The notes beneath the pieces were generated by a model. It was not told the DNA's origin and made no database searches. It saw only the letters and a program-made list of their open reading frames with translations. Below, piece after piece: positions 43,409 to 53,421 of a stretch of DNA of 64,000 nucleotides. The stretch is from positions 2,294,001 to 2,358,000 of the forward strand of contig NZ_CP085335.1 in NCBI RefSeq assembly GCF_020618475.1. Direction: 5' to 3'. The position numbers were made by a program, and so were the translations under genes. Origin of the DNA: Haladaptatus halobius (GTDB taxonomy: Archaea; Halobacteriota; Halobacteria; Halobacteriales; Haladaptataceae). The number at the start of each line of letters is the position of its first letter. Positions within the stretch are counted from its first letter, which is position 1.

Positions 43409-44791
43409 CTACAGGCGGTCTGCGGTCAGGATGCGAACCGTCGTCGGCTTCTTGACGAACTCGCCTTCGTCTCGGGCGACGATCTGTTCGACCCCGCGCT
43501 GGGCCGCAACGTCGAGGATTCGCTGGCTGAGCGTTCCGTCGAACACGACCGCGTGGGGAACCGCGTCCGCGCTTTCGATGGCGTCGAACGTCTCGTCGGC
43601 GGGCGATTCTGCGAGGACGCCGAACGCGTCGTCCAGCAGTCGCACGGTGTCGGATTTGCCGTCGATGACCTCCCGAGCGTGACCGCGGATCGTCTCCGGT
43701 TCTTGGGTCAGGGGTTCGCCGTCCGACTCGCCTTCCGCCGGTTCTTCGGCAGTCGATTCGTCATCGACCGAGTCGCCGCTTGCCGCATCGTCTTCTCCCG
43801 AAGCGCCATCCTCGAACCCGTTTTCCGACCGTTCGTCCGTAGATTCCACGGATTGGGTTCCGGCGTCGTCGGGCACCGATTCGTCCGCTTCGACGGACGG
43901 CTCGACCGGACGCTCGGCGTCCGTTTCGTCGCTCTCGGGCGCAGGGAGAGTGCTCCCGTCGGTCGCGGCGGCCACCACGGTTTCGTCGTTCCGAAATCGG
44001 TCGAAGGGGCGTTTATCGCGTAAGGCGGACATCACCTCGTCGCGCGAGAGGTCTTCGACCGACCTACCCGGCGGGGCGACGGCGACGTAGTCGATGTCGG
44101 CGACCTGTTCCAGTTCGCGGAGAATGAGGTCGCCGCCCCTATCACCGTCGAGGAACGCCGTAGTCGTGCGGTCTTGCGTGAGTTCGGCGACGGTGTCGGG
44201 AACGTTCGTCCCTTCCACCGCGATGGCGTTTTTCACGCCGTACCGGAGCAACGTCAGCACGTCGGCCCGGCCTTCGACGACGATGATGGCGTTGCTGTCG
44301 ATGACGTTCGGTCCCGCCGGGAACCCCTCGTACTCCGTGATATCCTCGACGCGGATGCTCTGGCGAACCTCCTCTAGAATCTCTCGGCTGGTCATGACGC
44401 TCTCGTCGAACGACGACGAGAGCAGTTCCTTCGCGCGGTCGACGACCTCCCTGCGCTTCGCGGCCCGCACGTCTTCGATGTTGCCGACGCTGACGCTGGC
44501 GCGACACGGGCCGACGCGCTCGATGGTTTCGAGCGACGCCGCCAGAATGGCCGTCTCGACCTTGTCGAGGCTACTGGCGATGGTGATGGTGCCGAACGAC
44601 TGCCCCTGTTCGCTATCGACGTAAACGTCGATGCGACCGACCTTCGAGGACTGCTGGAGATCTCTCAGGTCGAGGTCGTCCCCCAGGAGTCCTTCGGTCT
44701 GACCGAAGATAGCGCCGACGACGTCACTCCGTTCTACCACCCCGTCGGCGGTGATGTCTGCGTGAATGAGATATTTCGCTGTATCGTCCAT
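43409..44791 (-). CDS. dnaG: DnaG primase, archaeal type
   Basis: A protein of 460 residues. The TOPRIM domain has [17 protein letters not shown] (Glu, about 170-186) and the acidic [12 protein letters not shown] site. An Asp/Glu/Ser-rich linker of about 100 residues (about 285-385) follows, then a short conserved C-terminal domain. Archaeal DnaG is best known as a subunit of the exosome, with weak primase activity. The ATG at 44791 is clear. Two inverted repeats lie in the upstream region. Confidence 0.95.
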   Translation of the reverse strand: MDDTAKYLIHADITADGVVERSDVVGAIFGQTEGLLGDDLDLRDLQQSSKVGRIDVYVDSEQGQSFGTITIASSLDKVETAILAASLETIERVGPCRASVSVGNIEDVRAAKRREVVDRAKELLSSSFDESVMTSREILEEVRQSIRVEDITEYEGFPAGPNVIDSNAIIVVEGRADVLTLLRYGVKNAIAVEGTNVPDTVAELTQDRTTTAFLDGDRGGDLILRELEQVADIDYVAVAPPGRSVEDLSRDEVMSALRDKRPFDRFRNDETVVAAATDGSTLPAPESDETDAERPVEPSVEADESVPDDAGTQSVESTDERSENGFEDGASGEDDAASGDSVDDESTAEEPAEGESDGEPLTQEPETIRGHAREVIDGKSDTVRLLDDAFGVLAESPADETFDAIESADAVPHAVVFDGTLSQRILDVAAQRGVEQIVARDEGEFVKKPTTVRILTADRL

Positions 44792-44805
44792 GAGTGGTGA
44801 ACTGC

Positions 44806-44852
44806 CCCTGTGCAGGGCTCGATTGTGATGTGTCCATGAACGTAGTCATGGA
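44806..44852. repeat. Two inverted repeats upstream of dnaG
   Basis: CCCTG-TG-CAGGG lies at 44806-44817, 15 bases before the dnaG ATG. TCCATGA-ACGTAG-TCATGGA lies at 44833-44852. Both fall in the promoter or leader of dnaG and could be protein-binding sites; the second has a typical half-site spacing for a dimeric regulator. Confidence 0.5.
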
Positions 44853-44970
44853 TACGTCTATTCTTGGCGCTCGAATACCCAAATAGCTGTCGTCACCCAC
44901 GTTCTGCCGCCAAATTCTGCCGGGAAACGGTCGGTGAAATGAGGGGTGATACGACGCCGACCGACGACGG

Positions 44971-45699
44971 CTATCGTCGTTCGACGAGTTCCGCGAGTCG
45001 GTTCGCGCCGTGTCGAAGCGACGCCCGCGGGTCGTCCGGGTCGTCGTGTTCGTACACCAGCCACTCCGCCCCGGCATCGCGGGCCGCGTTCGCGCACGCT
45101 TCCACGTCCACGTCGCCCTTGTCGAGTTCGACCGACTTTCCGGCGGCGGTGTCTTTCAGGTGCACCAACGGGACCCGTCCTTCGAGGCAGTCGAGCAGCG
45201 AAAGCGGGTCGCGTCCCGCGGCGACGACCCACCCCACGTCGAGTTCGATTCCCACCACCGACTCCGCAACGAAGGCGTCGAAACCCGCCCGGTCGCCCGC
45301 GTCGACGAACTCGTGGTCGTGGTTGTGATAGCAGAGCGTCGCCCCGTGACGCTCGACCCGCGCGGAGAGTTCGTTCAGTCGGCGGGCGGTCTCGCGGGCC
45401 GACGCTTCGCTGTCGAAGTGCGACTCGTCGAGATAGGGGACGACCAGCGTGTCACAGCCGAGCGTTCGGTACGTCTCGACCATGCCCACCGGGTCGGCTT
45501 CGAGTTCGTCGAACGAGACGTGCGCCGCAGCGGCGGCGAGTCCCGCGGCGTCGAGCGCGTCCGCCACGTCTGCATGGTCTGTGTCTCCCAATCCCGCAAA
45601 CTCCACGCCGTCGAACGCCGTCTCGCCGACGCGCGCGAGAAGGTCGGGGAGCGAGTCGTCCAGTTCGCGGAGCGTGTAGAGTTGGATTGCGGTGCGCAT
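44971..45699 (-). CDS. Sugar phosphate isomerase/epimerase (AP endonuclease family 2 TIM barrel)
   Basis: A protein of 242 residues with an N-terminal QLYTLRELDDSLPDLLARV, then GVEFAGL, LCYHNHDHEF (metal His, about 123-132), GIELDVGWVVAAGRDP and LVHLKDTA. These are the metal-binding loops of the family. Substrates in the family vary widely, so the sugar is unknown. It is divergent from the next gene; their starts are 77 bases apart. Confidence 0.87.
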   Translation of the reverse strand: MRTAIQLYTLRELDDSLPDLLARVGETAFDGVEFAGLGDTDHADVADALDAAGLAAAAAHVSFDELEADPVGMVETYRTLGCDTLVVPYLDESHFDSEASARETARRLNELSARVERHGATLCYHNHDHEFVDAGDRAGFDAFVAESVVGIELDVGWVVAAGRDPLSLLDCLEGRVPLVHLKDTAAGKSVELDKGDVDVEACANAARDAGAEWLVYEHDDPDDPRASLRHGANRLAELVERR

Positions 45700-45776
45700 G
45701 GATGCGTCTGAGACCACCACGGGTAAAGCGGTTTTCGCCGACCAGAACTAAGGTCTCCGTCGAACAATCGTCGGTA

Positions 45777-47201
45777 ATGCGCGTCCTCATCGTCCCCGAA
45801 CTGTATCGCCCGGACGAACTGACGGCGAACGGTACGGTAAACGACGCCGTCGTCTGGGTCGAGCAGTGGCTCGACATCGACCCGCGCTTGCACGTCTACT
45901 GGCTGCTCCCGTCGCCAAGGGACGCGAACTACGACCCCGGGTACGTGCTCGCCGACCGCGAACGGGTGACGCTCGTGGAAGCCGAGCCGTTCATGCACGG
46001 GGCGGAGCACGAAGGTATCTTCACGGAGAGCGGATACAGCAAGGAGCAACTGTACGCGTTGAAGGAAGCCATCTACGACCGGTTCGGCTACGTGGATATC
46101 GTCGTCGACCAGCTGCGCCGGGGGAGGGCCGACCTCACCAAGTGGCTCCTCGCGCTCGACGGGCATCCGGCGGACGCGGTCGAACCGTTCTCGGTCATCA
46201 CGAACGTCCACGACCTGCAACTTCCGTTCAAGTACGCCAGCACCGGGTGGCGCAATCGCGTTCAGCGTCAGACCGAGATCGCGGAAGCGGTGCTCGGCGA
46301 CGGGATGTGGTTCAAAGCGAGCGTGGACGCCGACGGCATGCGCGAATACGGTCGGGAGTTCCTGGACGAAGGCGTCCTGGACGCCGCGCTGGACGACGCG
46401 GTACAGACTTGGAGTCCCATCGATTTCGACCACTTCGAGGAATCGTACAGCGAGCGCCCCGAATGGTTCCACGTCGCCGGGTCAGTGTGGGAGAAAAAGC
46501 AGACGGGACTCATTATGGACATCGCCGAACGCCTCCACGAGGAGTTCGGCATCAGAACGCTGATGACGAGCATGGGTCACATCCCCGACGAGTACGCCGA
46601 ACTGCCGTGGGTGGAAGCGCACTCCGAAGCGTCCCGCCAGACGTTCGAGGACGCGCTTCGTCGGGGCGACCTGACGGTTTCGGCGACCGAGTACGAGACG
46701 CTGGCCCGGACGTGGTTCGAGCAGGCCGCGTCCGGACAGGTGCTCGTCGTCCGGGCCGAACCGTGGGTGTTCGACTGCATCCCCGGCGACTACCGACTCG
46801 CGGGGGGTATCGGCGAACTTGCCGACCTCGCAGTGTGGGCGGTCGAACACTGGGACGAAGCGGTCGAAGAGAACCGCCGGATGCTCGCGTACGTCCGAAC
46901 CGTCCGCGACCCCGAGCAGTCCGGGAAGAAGACGTACGACGACATGGCTCGCCGGGTCGAGGGGAGACTCGACGACCGCTGGCCGAGCGACCACGACGCC
47001 GCGGTCGAAGACGCGCTGACCGAGTTCGAGGGGGAGGTCTCGCTCTCCGAACTCGCGGTACGCGCCGGCGGCGACGTCCCTATCACCGACCGCGAATCGT
47101 ACTCGATCGGACAACTGGTGTCCCTGCTCCGGACGCTGGGCTACGAGGATGCGGGGAACTCGGGAACGCCCGTATTTCGGGAGAAGAGGCACGATACGTG
47201 A
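45777..47201 (+). CDS. Unknown GT-B-like protein with C-terminal winged-helix-like end
   Basis: A soluble protein of 474 residues. The N-terminus MRVLIVPELYRPDELTANGT and the segment HVAGSVWEKKQTGLIMDI (about 234-251) with later EAHSEASRQTFEDALRRGDL look like the two Rossmann-like halves of a GT-B glycosyltransferase, but I cannot name a family or a donor site. The last 70 residues (LSELAVRAGGDVP and QLVSLLRTLGYEDAG) look like a small helix-turn-helix. It is divergent from the TIM-barrel gene. Confidence 0.6.
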   Translation: MRVLIVPELYRPDELTANGTVNDAVVWVEQWLDIDPRLHVYWLLPSPRDANYDPGYVLADRERVTLVEAEPFMHGAEHEGIFTESGYSKEQLYALKEAIYDRFGYVDIVVDQLRRGRADLTKWLLALDGHPADAVEPFSVITNVHDLQLPFKYASTGWRNRVQRQTEIAEAVLGDGMWFKASVDADGMREYGREFLDEGVLDAALDDAVQTWSPIDFDHFEESYSERPEWFHVAGSVWEKKQTGLIMDIAERLHEEFGIRTLMTSMGHIPDEYAELPWVEAHSEASRQTFEDALRRGDLTVSATEYETLARTWFEQAASGQVLVVRAEPWVFDCIPGDYRLAGGIGELADLAVWAVEHWDEAVEENRRMLAYVRTVRDPEQSGKKTYDDMARRVEGRLDDRWPSDHDAAVEDALTEFEGEVSLSELAVRAGGDVPITDRESYSIGQLVSLLRTLGYEDAGNSGTPVFREKRHDT

Positions 47202-47304
47202 CGATAGACGAGCAGATCGAGATTTTGAAGACGAATTTTCTTCGAATATCGAATTTGGATACGATTGGCAACTCTTATCACGTCGTGAAGATGACGTGGA
47301 AACG

Positions 47305-47517
47305 ATGATGGACGACTTCGCACGAATCGGCTGGACGGTCGTGTTCGCGGCGCTCATCGCGCTCACGATACCGTGGTTCCTCTGGGGTGACGGGCAGGTC
47401 GCATACGGACTGCCGGTGTGGCTCTGGTGGCACGTTGGCTGGATGGCGCTCGTGGCGCTCGTCTTCAGCGTATTTGCGAATCGAGCGTGGGGGCTCGGCA
47501 TCGAGGAGGGAGCATGA
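47305..47517 (+). CDS. DUF3311 small membrane subunit of a sodium:solute symporter
   Basis: A protein of 70 residues with two membrane helices and the DUF3311 pattern: IALTIPWFLWG, then LPVWLWWHVGW and a final FANRAWG. Such proteins are regularly encoded just upstream of SSS-family symporters. Its TGA overlaps the symporter ATG by four bases (ATGA). A start at 47308 is equally possible. Confidence 0.85.
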   Translation: MMDDFARIGWTVVFAALIALTIPWFLWGDGQVAYGLPVWLWWHVGWMALVALVFSVFANRAWGLGIEEGA

Positions 47518-48983
47518 ACGAGACGACGCTGCAGATGGGCATCGTCGGAGGCTACCTCCTGCTGTCGTTGCTCGTCGGCCTGCTGGCGTACCGACTGACA
47601 GACCGAAGCGCGGAGGATTATTACCTCGCCAGTCGGACGCTCGGTACCGTTGTCCTGCTGTTCACGACGTTTGCGACCCTGCTGTCGGCGTTCACGTTCT
47701 TCGGCGGGCCGAACCTCGCCTACGGTTCCGGCCCGGAGTGGATTCTGGTCATGGGGCTGATGGACGGCGTCCTCTTCGCCGTGCTGTGGTACGTCGTCGG
47801 TTACAAACAGTGGCTCCTCGGCCGGGAGCACGGCTACGTCACCCTCGGCGAAATGCTCGGCGACCGTTTCGGTTCGCCCGTGCTCCGCGGACTCGTCGCC
47901 GGAATCAGCCTCTTCTGGCTGTTCCCCTACGTGATGCTCCAACAAGTCGGGGCCGGAACCGCGCTGGAAGCCTTGACCGGGGGCGAACTCTCATACGCCG
48001 CAGGTGCAGGCCTCATCACGGTGTTCATGATCGCCTACGTCGTCCTCGCCGGAATGCGCGGCATCGCATGGACGGACACCTTGCAGGGCGCGTTCATGCT
48101 GGTCATGGTCTGGGCGGCCGTGCTCTGGGTGCTGGCCGAGTTGGGCGGGATGGGTGCGGCGACGGCGAAACTCGCCGAATCGAACCCCGAATTCCTCTCG
48201 CTCGGCGGGGGCCTCTACTCCCCGCAATGGATGCTCTCGCAGGCCATCGGCATCGCCTTCGGCGTGGCGATGTTTCCCCAAGTGAACCAGCGGTTTTTCG
48301 TCGCGGGGTCGAAGAAGGTGCTAAAGCGCACCTTTTCGCTGTGGCCCGTCCTCGTCGTCCTGCTGTTCGTCCCGGCGTTCATGCTCGGCGCGTGGGCGCG
48401 CGGCCTCCCAATCGACGTGCCGGAGAACGGCAACGTCCTCTCCATCCTCCTCGCGGAGTACGCCCCGGCGTGGTTCGCCGCGCTGGTCGTCGCGGGGGCG
48501 ATGGCCGCGATGATGTCCTCCAGCGATTCGATGCTCCTGTCAGGGTCGTCCTACTTCACCCGCGACCTCTACCGCCCCTTCCGCAACCCCGACGCGAGCG
48601 ACCGCCGGGAGGACGTGCTCGGGCGAATCGGCGTCGCGGTCTTCGCCGTCGCCGCGTTCGTCGCCAGCCTCTACTCGCCCCGCACGCTCGTCGATATCGG
48701 TTCGACCGCGTTCAGCGGATTCGCCCAACTCGCGCTCCCCGTCATCGTCGCGCTCTACTGGTCGCGCGTGACGCGGGCCGGGATGTTCGCCGGAATCGTC
48801 GGCAGTCAGGTGTTCTACCTCTCGAGCGTCTTCCTGACGTCCGTGCCGGACACCTACGCCGGGTGGACGGCCGCTATCGTCGGGATGCTTCTCGGACTGG
48901 TGCTGACGGTGTCGGTTTCGGCCGTGACCTCGCCCGCGCCAGCCGAGGAGACGAACCTGTACTTCGACCTCCAAGCCGACTAG
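47514..48983 (+). CDS. Sodium:solute symporter (SSS family)
   Basis: A protein of 489 residues with about thirteen membrane helices. Typical parts are the first-helix region YLLLSLLVGLLAYRLTDRSAEDYYLASRT in pieces, LLSAFTFFGGPNLAYG, the QGAFMLVMVW helix and MAAMMSSSDSMLLSGSSYF, which holds the sodium-site serines. Substrate is not predictable; acetate, proline or pantothenate-type solutes occur in the family. It has a GGAGG five bases before its ATG and overlaps the DUF3311 gene. Confidence 0.92.
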   Translation: MNETTLQMGIVGGYLLLSLLVGLLAYRLTDRSAEDYYLASRTLGTVVLLFTTFATLLSAFTFFGGPNLAYGSGPEWILVMGLMDGVLFAVLWYVVGYKQWLLGREHGYVTLGEMLGDRFGSPVLRGLVAGISLFWLFPYVMLQQVGAGTALEALTGGELSYAAGAGLITVFMIAYVVLAGMRGIAWTDTLQGAFMLVMVWAAVLWVLAELGGMGAATAKLAESNPEFLSLGGGLYSPQWMLSQAIGIAFGVAMFPQVNQRFFVAGSKKVLKRTFSLWPVLVVLLFVPAFMLGAWARGLPIDVPENGNVLSILLAEYAPAWFAALVVAGAMAAMMSSSDSMLLSGSSYFTRDLYRPFRNPDASDRREDVLGRIGVAVFAVAAFVASLYSPRTLVDIGSTAFSGFAQLALPVIVALYWSRVTRAGMFAGIVGSQVFYLSSVFLTSVPDTYAGWTAAIVGMLLGLVLTVSVSAVTSPAPAEETNLYFDLQAD

Positions 48984-49477
48984 CGTGGGACGTGTTATTT
49001 TTGGTGGTTTCCGAGACGAACGAGCAGTCTCAGTTAAGCTGTCCTCGAAAGCCCTCGGCGCGTGCGCCGGCAGGCCCGAGGACTTCACGTCCAGGAGTCT
49101 GGCTGGCAGTCACGCGAGGGATGACTGAACGAACGTAGTGAGTGAGGGAATCGGCTGGGGAGGCCTGTGGCTGTGGCGGCACTCGCGGTTTAGATGGACT
49201 GAAAGGGGCCGGTCGGTCGCTCCTGCCCGGACGACGTAAGCACTGGAAGGAACGAAGCGACTGAAGCGCGTAACGAGATCGCCGTGAACGGAGTGAGTGA
49301 CGACCGACGAGCATAGCGAGTCCGGCCCGGCGGGGCGAGCGTCCGGGGCTTTCTGGGATAACACTTCCAACTCTTCTATCCTGTCCGAGTGGCCAATTCC
49401 ATCTAAAAAAGCACCTCCTCGATCTCGCTAAACCCGTTGACGACGACTTTAAAACCGTTTCGCGAGAAACCACGTCC
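48984..49477. other. Noncoding region with repeat-like sequence
   Basis: No credible protein or tRNA gene is seen in these 494 bases. An imperfect hairpin with outer stem GTCCTCG/CGAGGAC (49041-49083) encloses GGCGC-GT-GCGCC. Between about 49120 and 49340 there are repeated phrases of the type GAACGNAGYGAGTGA, typical of degenerate repeat DNA in haloarchaeal genomes. The stretch GGAACGAAGCGACTGAAGCGCG (49249-49270) has a near copy before tRNA-Gly at 2696-2716. It could be the remnant of a mobile element. Confidence 0.5.
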
Positions 49478-50368
<891 letters not shown>

Positions 50369-51088
50369 TCAGCGACCGGTTCCGAGTTCCAGCTTCTTCA
50401 CCCGCGTCGAGAGCGCCAGAAACGTCGCCAGTAGGGTGAGCGTTACCGCGCCCGCCGCCGCGATTTCGTGGACTGGCGAGGGGTGGCTGAACCCCATCGC
50501 CAGCCCCTCTTGCGCGGGAAGCGCAGTATGGTGAGGCGTGCCGACGAGAGGGACGAAGTAGTCCACGAGGTCGTTCAGGCCGTACCAGAGGACGGCGACG
50601 AACACCGCCCCGACCGGGAACTCGCTGTAGCGGTGGACGAGAAACGCCTCCGCGACCATGGCGAGGTGACTGCCGAACAGGAAGGCGTACATCGGCCAGC
50701 CGACGCCGATGAATCCCGAGAAGAAGGCGGCCAGCACGTAGGGCGTCCACGCGCCGAGTTTGATGCAGCCGAAGAAGGCGAGAGCGTTCACCCACTCGGC
50801 GTTCCGACCGAGTTTCCACAGCCCGAGCGAGAGCGCGATGAACAGCGTCGCAACCGGACTGTCGGGTACGAACGCCCACATCGCGGGTGGTTCGACCGCG
50901 AACTGCCACGTTATCAGCGGATCGGAGAACGGGAAGGGGTGGAAGCCGTAGTACCAGAAGCCGAACGCGGTGCCGATGAGGTTGATGGTGACTATGGCCC
51001 ACGCCATCCGCAAGCCGAAATCCTCCAGCCACCGCGGAAGCGGCGCGACGTACCACGGCAAGTCCTCGCGGGGCGGGAGGTCGGTCAT
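50369..51088 (-). CDS. DUF1405 family membrane protein
   Basis: A protein of 239 residues with six or seven membrane helices. Family signatures are INLIGTAFGFWYYGFHP, LGLWKLGRN, FFGCIKLGAWTPYVL, HLAMVAEAFLVHRY and WYGLNDLVDYF. The function is unknown. The ATG at 51088 is preferred to one at 51115. It is tail-to-tail with the CARF-like gene without a gap, and divergent from pdxS. A second member of the same family is encoded at 52682-53317. Confidence 0.85.
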   Translation of the reverse strand: MTDLPPREDLPWYVAPLPRWLEDFGLRMAWAIVTINLIGTAFGFWYYGFHPFPFSDPLITWQFAVEPPAMWAFVPDSPVATLFIALSLGLWKLGRNAEWVNALAFFGCIKLGAWTPYVLAAFFSGFIGVGWPMYAFLFGSHLAMVAEAFLVHRYSEFPVGAVFVAVLWYGLNDLVDYFVPLVGTPHHTALPAQEGLAMGFSHPSPVHEIAAAGAVTLTLLATFLALSTRVKKLELGTGR

Positions 51089-51184
51089 GTTCACGGCGAA
51101 GAACGGTCGGAGCAAAGAGGCTTCGATTGGTCACGTCGGACCACAATCGGTACGCCTTAAGTCTCGGCTTTGGAAAGAACACCC

Positions 51185-52093
51185 ATGGCCGAAGCGACAG
51201 ACATCGAGGAACTGAAGCGCGGAACGGAACTGGTCAAGCGCGGCTTCGCACGCATGCAGAAAGGCGGCGTCATCATGGACGTGGTGAACCCCGAGCAGGC
51301 CCGGATCGCGGAGGACGCGGGCGCGGTGGCCGTCATGGCGCTCGAAGCCGTCCCGGCAGACATCCGAAAGCGCGGCGGCGTGGCGCGAATGGCCGACCCC
51401 GCCGACGTGGAGGAGATAATCGACGAGGTGTCCATTCCGGTGATGGGCAAGGCGCGGATCGGGCACACGACGGAGGCCCAGATCCTCGAATCCATCGGCG
51501 TGGACATGATCGACGAGTCGGAAGTGCTCACCCCGGCGGACGACAAGTACCACATCGACAAGCGCGAGTTCACCGCTCCGTTCGTCTGCGGCGCGCGCAA
51601 CCTCGGCGAAGCCCTCCGCCGAATCAACGAGGGCGCGGCGATGATCCGAACGAAGGGCGAGGCCGGCACGGGCGACGTGAATCAGGCCGTCCACCACCAG
51701 CGCACCATCAAGGGCGCGATTCGAGAGCTCGCGGGCAAGACCCACGAGGAGCGTGAGCTGCTCGCCCGCGAACTCGAAGCTCCCGCCGACCTCGTCCACG
51801 AGACCGCCGAGGCGGGTCGCCTCCCGGTCGTGAACTTCGCGGCGGGCGGCATCGCCACGCCAGCCGACGCGGCGCTGATGATGCACCACGGCTGTGACGG
51901 CATCTTCGTCGGCTCCGGCATCTTCGGCGCGGAGAGCCCAAAAGTGATGGCGAACGCCATCGTCGAGGCGACGAACAACTGGGACGACCCCGAGCGACTC
52001 GCCGACATCAGCAAGGACATCGGCGCGGGCATGAAGGGCGAGGCCAACGTCGACCTACCAGACGACGAGAAGATGCAAGGCCGCGGGAACTAG
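51185..52093 (+). CDS. pdxS: Pyridoxal 5'-phosphate synthase lyase subunit PdxS
   Basis: A protein of 302 residues that builds PLP from ribose 5-phosphate, glyceraldehyde 3-phosphate and ammonia. Asp32 and Lys89 (in VMGKARIGH) fit the ribose-phosphate site, and the lysine in [11 protein letters not shown] the second one. The phosphate loops [14 protein letters not shown] and GSGIFG are present. The glutaminase partner PdxT is not in this window. It stands between two DUF1405 genes. Confidence 0.97.
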   Translation: MAEATDIEELKRGTELVKRGFARMQKGGVIMDVVNPEQARIAEDAGAVAVMALEAVPADIRKRGGVARMADPADVEEIIDEVSIPVMGKARIGHTTEAQILESIGVDMIDESEVLTPADDKYHIDKREFTAPFVCGARNLGEALRRINEGAAMIRTKGEAGTGDVNQAVHHQRTIKGAIRELAGKTHEERELLARELEAPADLVHETAEAGRLPVVNFAAGGIATPADAALMMHHGCDGIFVGSGIFGAESPKVMANAIVEATNNWDDPERLADISKDIGAGMKGEANVDLPDDEKMQGRGN

Positions 52094-52161
52094 GACGACG
52101 ACCCCGTTTAATATCCTACTAAACGCCGTAAGTGATGACTTGACGCGCCGCCACCGCCGAC

Positions 52162-52530
52162 TCAGACCGCTCCGCCGGTTCCGAACTCCGGCTGGTCACG
52201 CTGAAACCCCATGAGTTGTTCGGCGCGGTCGGCTTTCGCCAGCAGCACCTCCTTTAACTCCGGCGGGTTCTCGATGCGGGTGTTTTCGAGCAAGGAGTCG
52301 GGAACCGCGAGCGTGCGGTCGGGAACTCGCTCGTCCCCGTGAACCGAGAAGTGCTGCTGCTCTATCTTCATCACGAGCGGCCAGTCGAGCCGCTCTACCC
52401 CTTCCCCGGTGGCGTACAGTGCTTGATTCACGCGCTCGTGGTCGTCCTGAGACATGACGGCGTGGTCGCCTTCGTGCGGTTCGACGAACAGCCGTCCGAG
52501 ATAGTAGCCGCTGGAAAACGTCTCGAACAT
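52162..52530 (-). CDS. DUF5802-like haloarchaeal protein
   Basis: A soluble protein of 122 residues starting MFETFSSGYYLGRLFVEPHEG, with no membrane helix. It matches a conserved haloarchaeal family of unknown function. The ATG at 52530 was chosen because upstream sequence is the AT-rich promoter region shared with the divergent DUF1405 gene. It is convergent with pdxS, 68 bases apart. Confidence 0.8.
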   Translation of the reverse strand: MFETFSSGYYLGRLFVEPHEGDHAVMSQDDHERVNQALYATGEGVERLDWPLVMKIEQQHFSVHGDERVPDRTLAVPDSLLENTRIENPPELKEVLLAKADRAEQLMGFQRDQPEFGTGGAV

Positions 52531-52552
52531 GAGTGTCAATACCACCCACAGA

Positions 52553-52574
52553 GTAATAAATATATAGCTATTAC
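52553..52574. promoter_or_regulatory. Inverted repeat in the divergent promoter region
   Basis: GTAATA-N10-TATTAC lies 22 bases before the DUF5802 start, and its spacer contains AAATATATAG, a TATA-like core. A second TATA-like element, CTTATATC, follows at about 52583 and may serve the rightward DUF1405 gene. A dimeric repressor bound here would block at least the leftward promoter. Confidence 0.4.
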
Positions 52575-52681
52575 GCAAAACACTTATATCGAAGTTCAAA
52601 GTCACACATAAACCGTTCCATCCGTTGCAAGGATGGGTGGGCGACAGCAGTCCTTTTAATCGTTCCCTACGCGGAGATGAC

Positions 52682-53317
52682 ATGGAAATACCGGAGCAGT
52701 ACGCGCGCTACTATCTCGAAAACGCCCCGAGTCTAGTCTGGTTGCTCGTCGTCAACAGCGCCGCCATCCTCGTCGGTATCCGGTTCTATGTCGAGTCGAT
52801 GCCCGAGGTGCCGACGTTCCTCTGGCCGCTGTACGCCGATTCGCCGACCGCGCTCGCGCTCGTAGCCGCCTCGCTCGTGACGCTTCTCCCCAATCTCGGT
52901 AACCGACTCTCCGAGGCACCGCAGAACCTTCCGCTCGCCTACCTCCACACGTTCGCGTTCGTCTGGCTGGTGAAGTTCGGAATCTGGACGTTCGTCGCGC
53001 TCAATCTCGGTTTTTCGGCGTATTTCGGCCCGCCGTGGGAGCCAACCGCCGTCTGGGACTACTGGGGAATCATTGTCACGCACATCGCGTTCGTAGCCGA
53101 AGCGTACCTCATCCCAAACTACGGGCGAACAACCAGAGGGGCACTGGTCGCGGCGCTCGCGGTGGCGCTGGCGAGCGACGTTCTCGATTACGGATTCGGA
53201 TTCCATCCCCCGCTTCGCTACGAACCCGGCCTCCTCCTCCCCCTCGCAACAGTTGCACTTTCGTTCATGTCGGTTTTCGCAGCTTCCCGCACGTTCGAGC
53301 GATTAGAACGTGCCTGA
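52682..53317 (+). CDS. DUF1405 family membrane protein, second copy
   Basis: A protein of 211 residues with about six membrane helices. It shares with the first copy NSAAILVGIRFYVESMP, FVWLVKFGIWTFVAL, THIAFVAEAYLIPNY and ASDVLDYGFGFHP. It lacks the first copy's N-terminal 25 residues. The function is unknown. It is divergent from the DUF5802 gene with an AT-rich region between. Confidence 0.85.
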   Translation: MEIPEQYARYYLENAPSLVWLLVVNSAAILVGIRFYVESMPEVPTFLWPLYADSPTALALVAASLVTLLPNLGNRLSEAPQNLPLAYLHTFAFVWLVKFGIWTFVALNLGFSAYFGPPWEPTAVWDYWGIIVTHIAFVAEAYLIPNYGRTTRGALVAALAVALASDVLDYGFGFHPPLRYEPGLLLPLATVALSFMSVFAASRTFERLERA

Positions 53318-53421
53318 CGGGCTTTTAAACACTCTCTTCGTCTCTCGTTCACTCGTTTCGATTCGTGAACAGAACGAACGAATTGTCGTCTTTTTAAGGA
53401 AGGGGTCGGTACTTAGAACCG

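Noticed and set aside
44946..45776. Upstream in-frame extension of the GT-B-like protein
   Set aside because: It is Arg/Pro-rich and antisense to the TIM-barrel gene; the ATG at 45777 begins a normal acidic protein.
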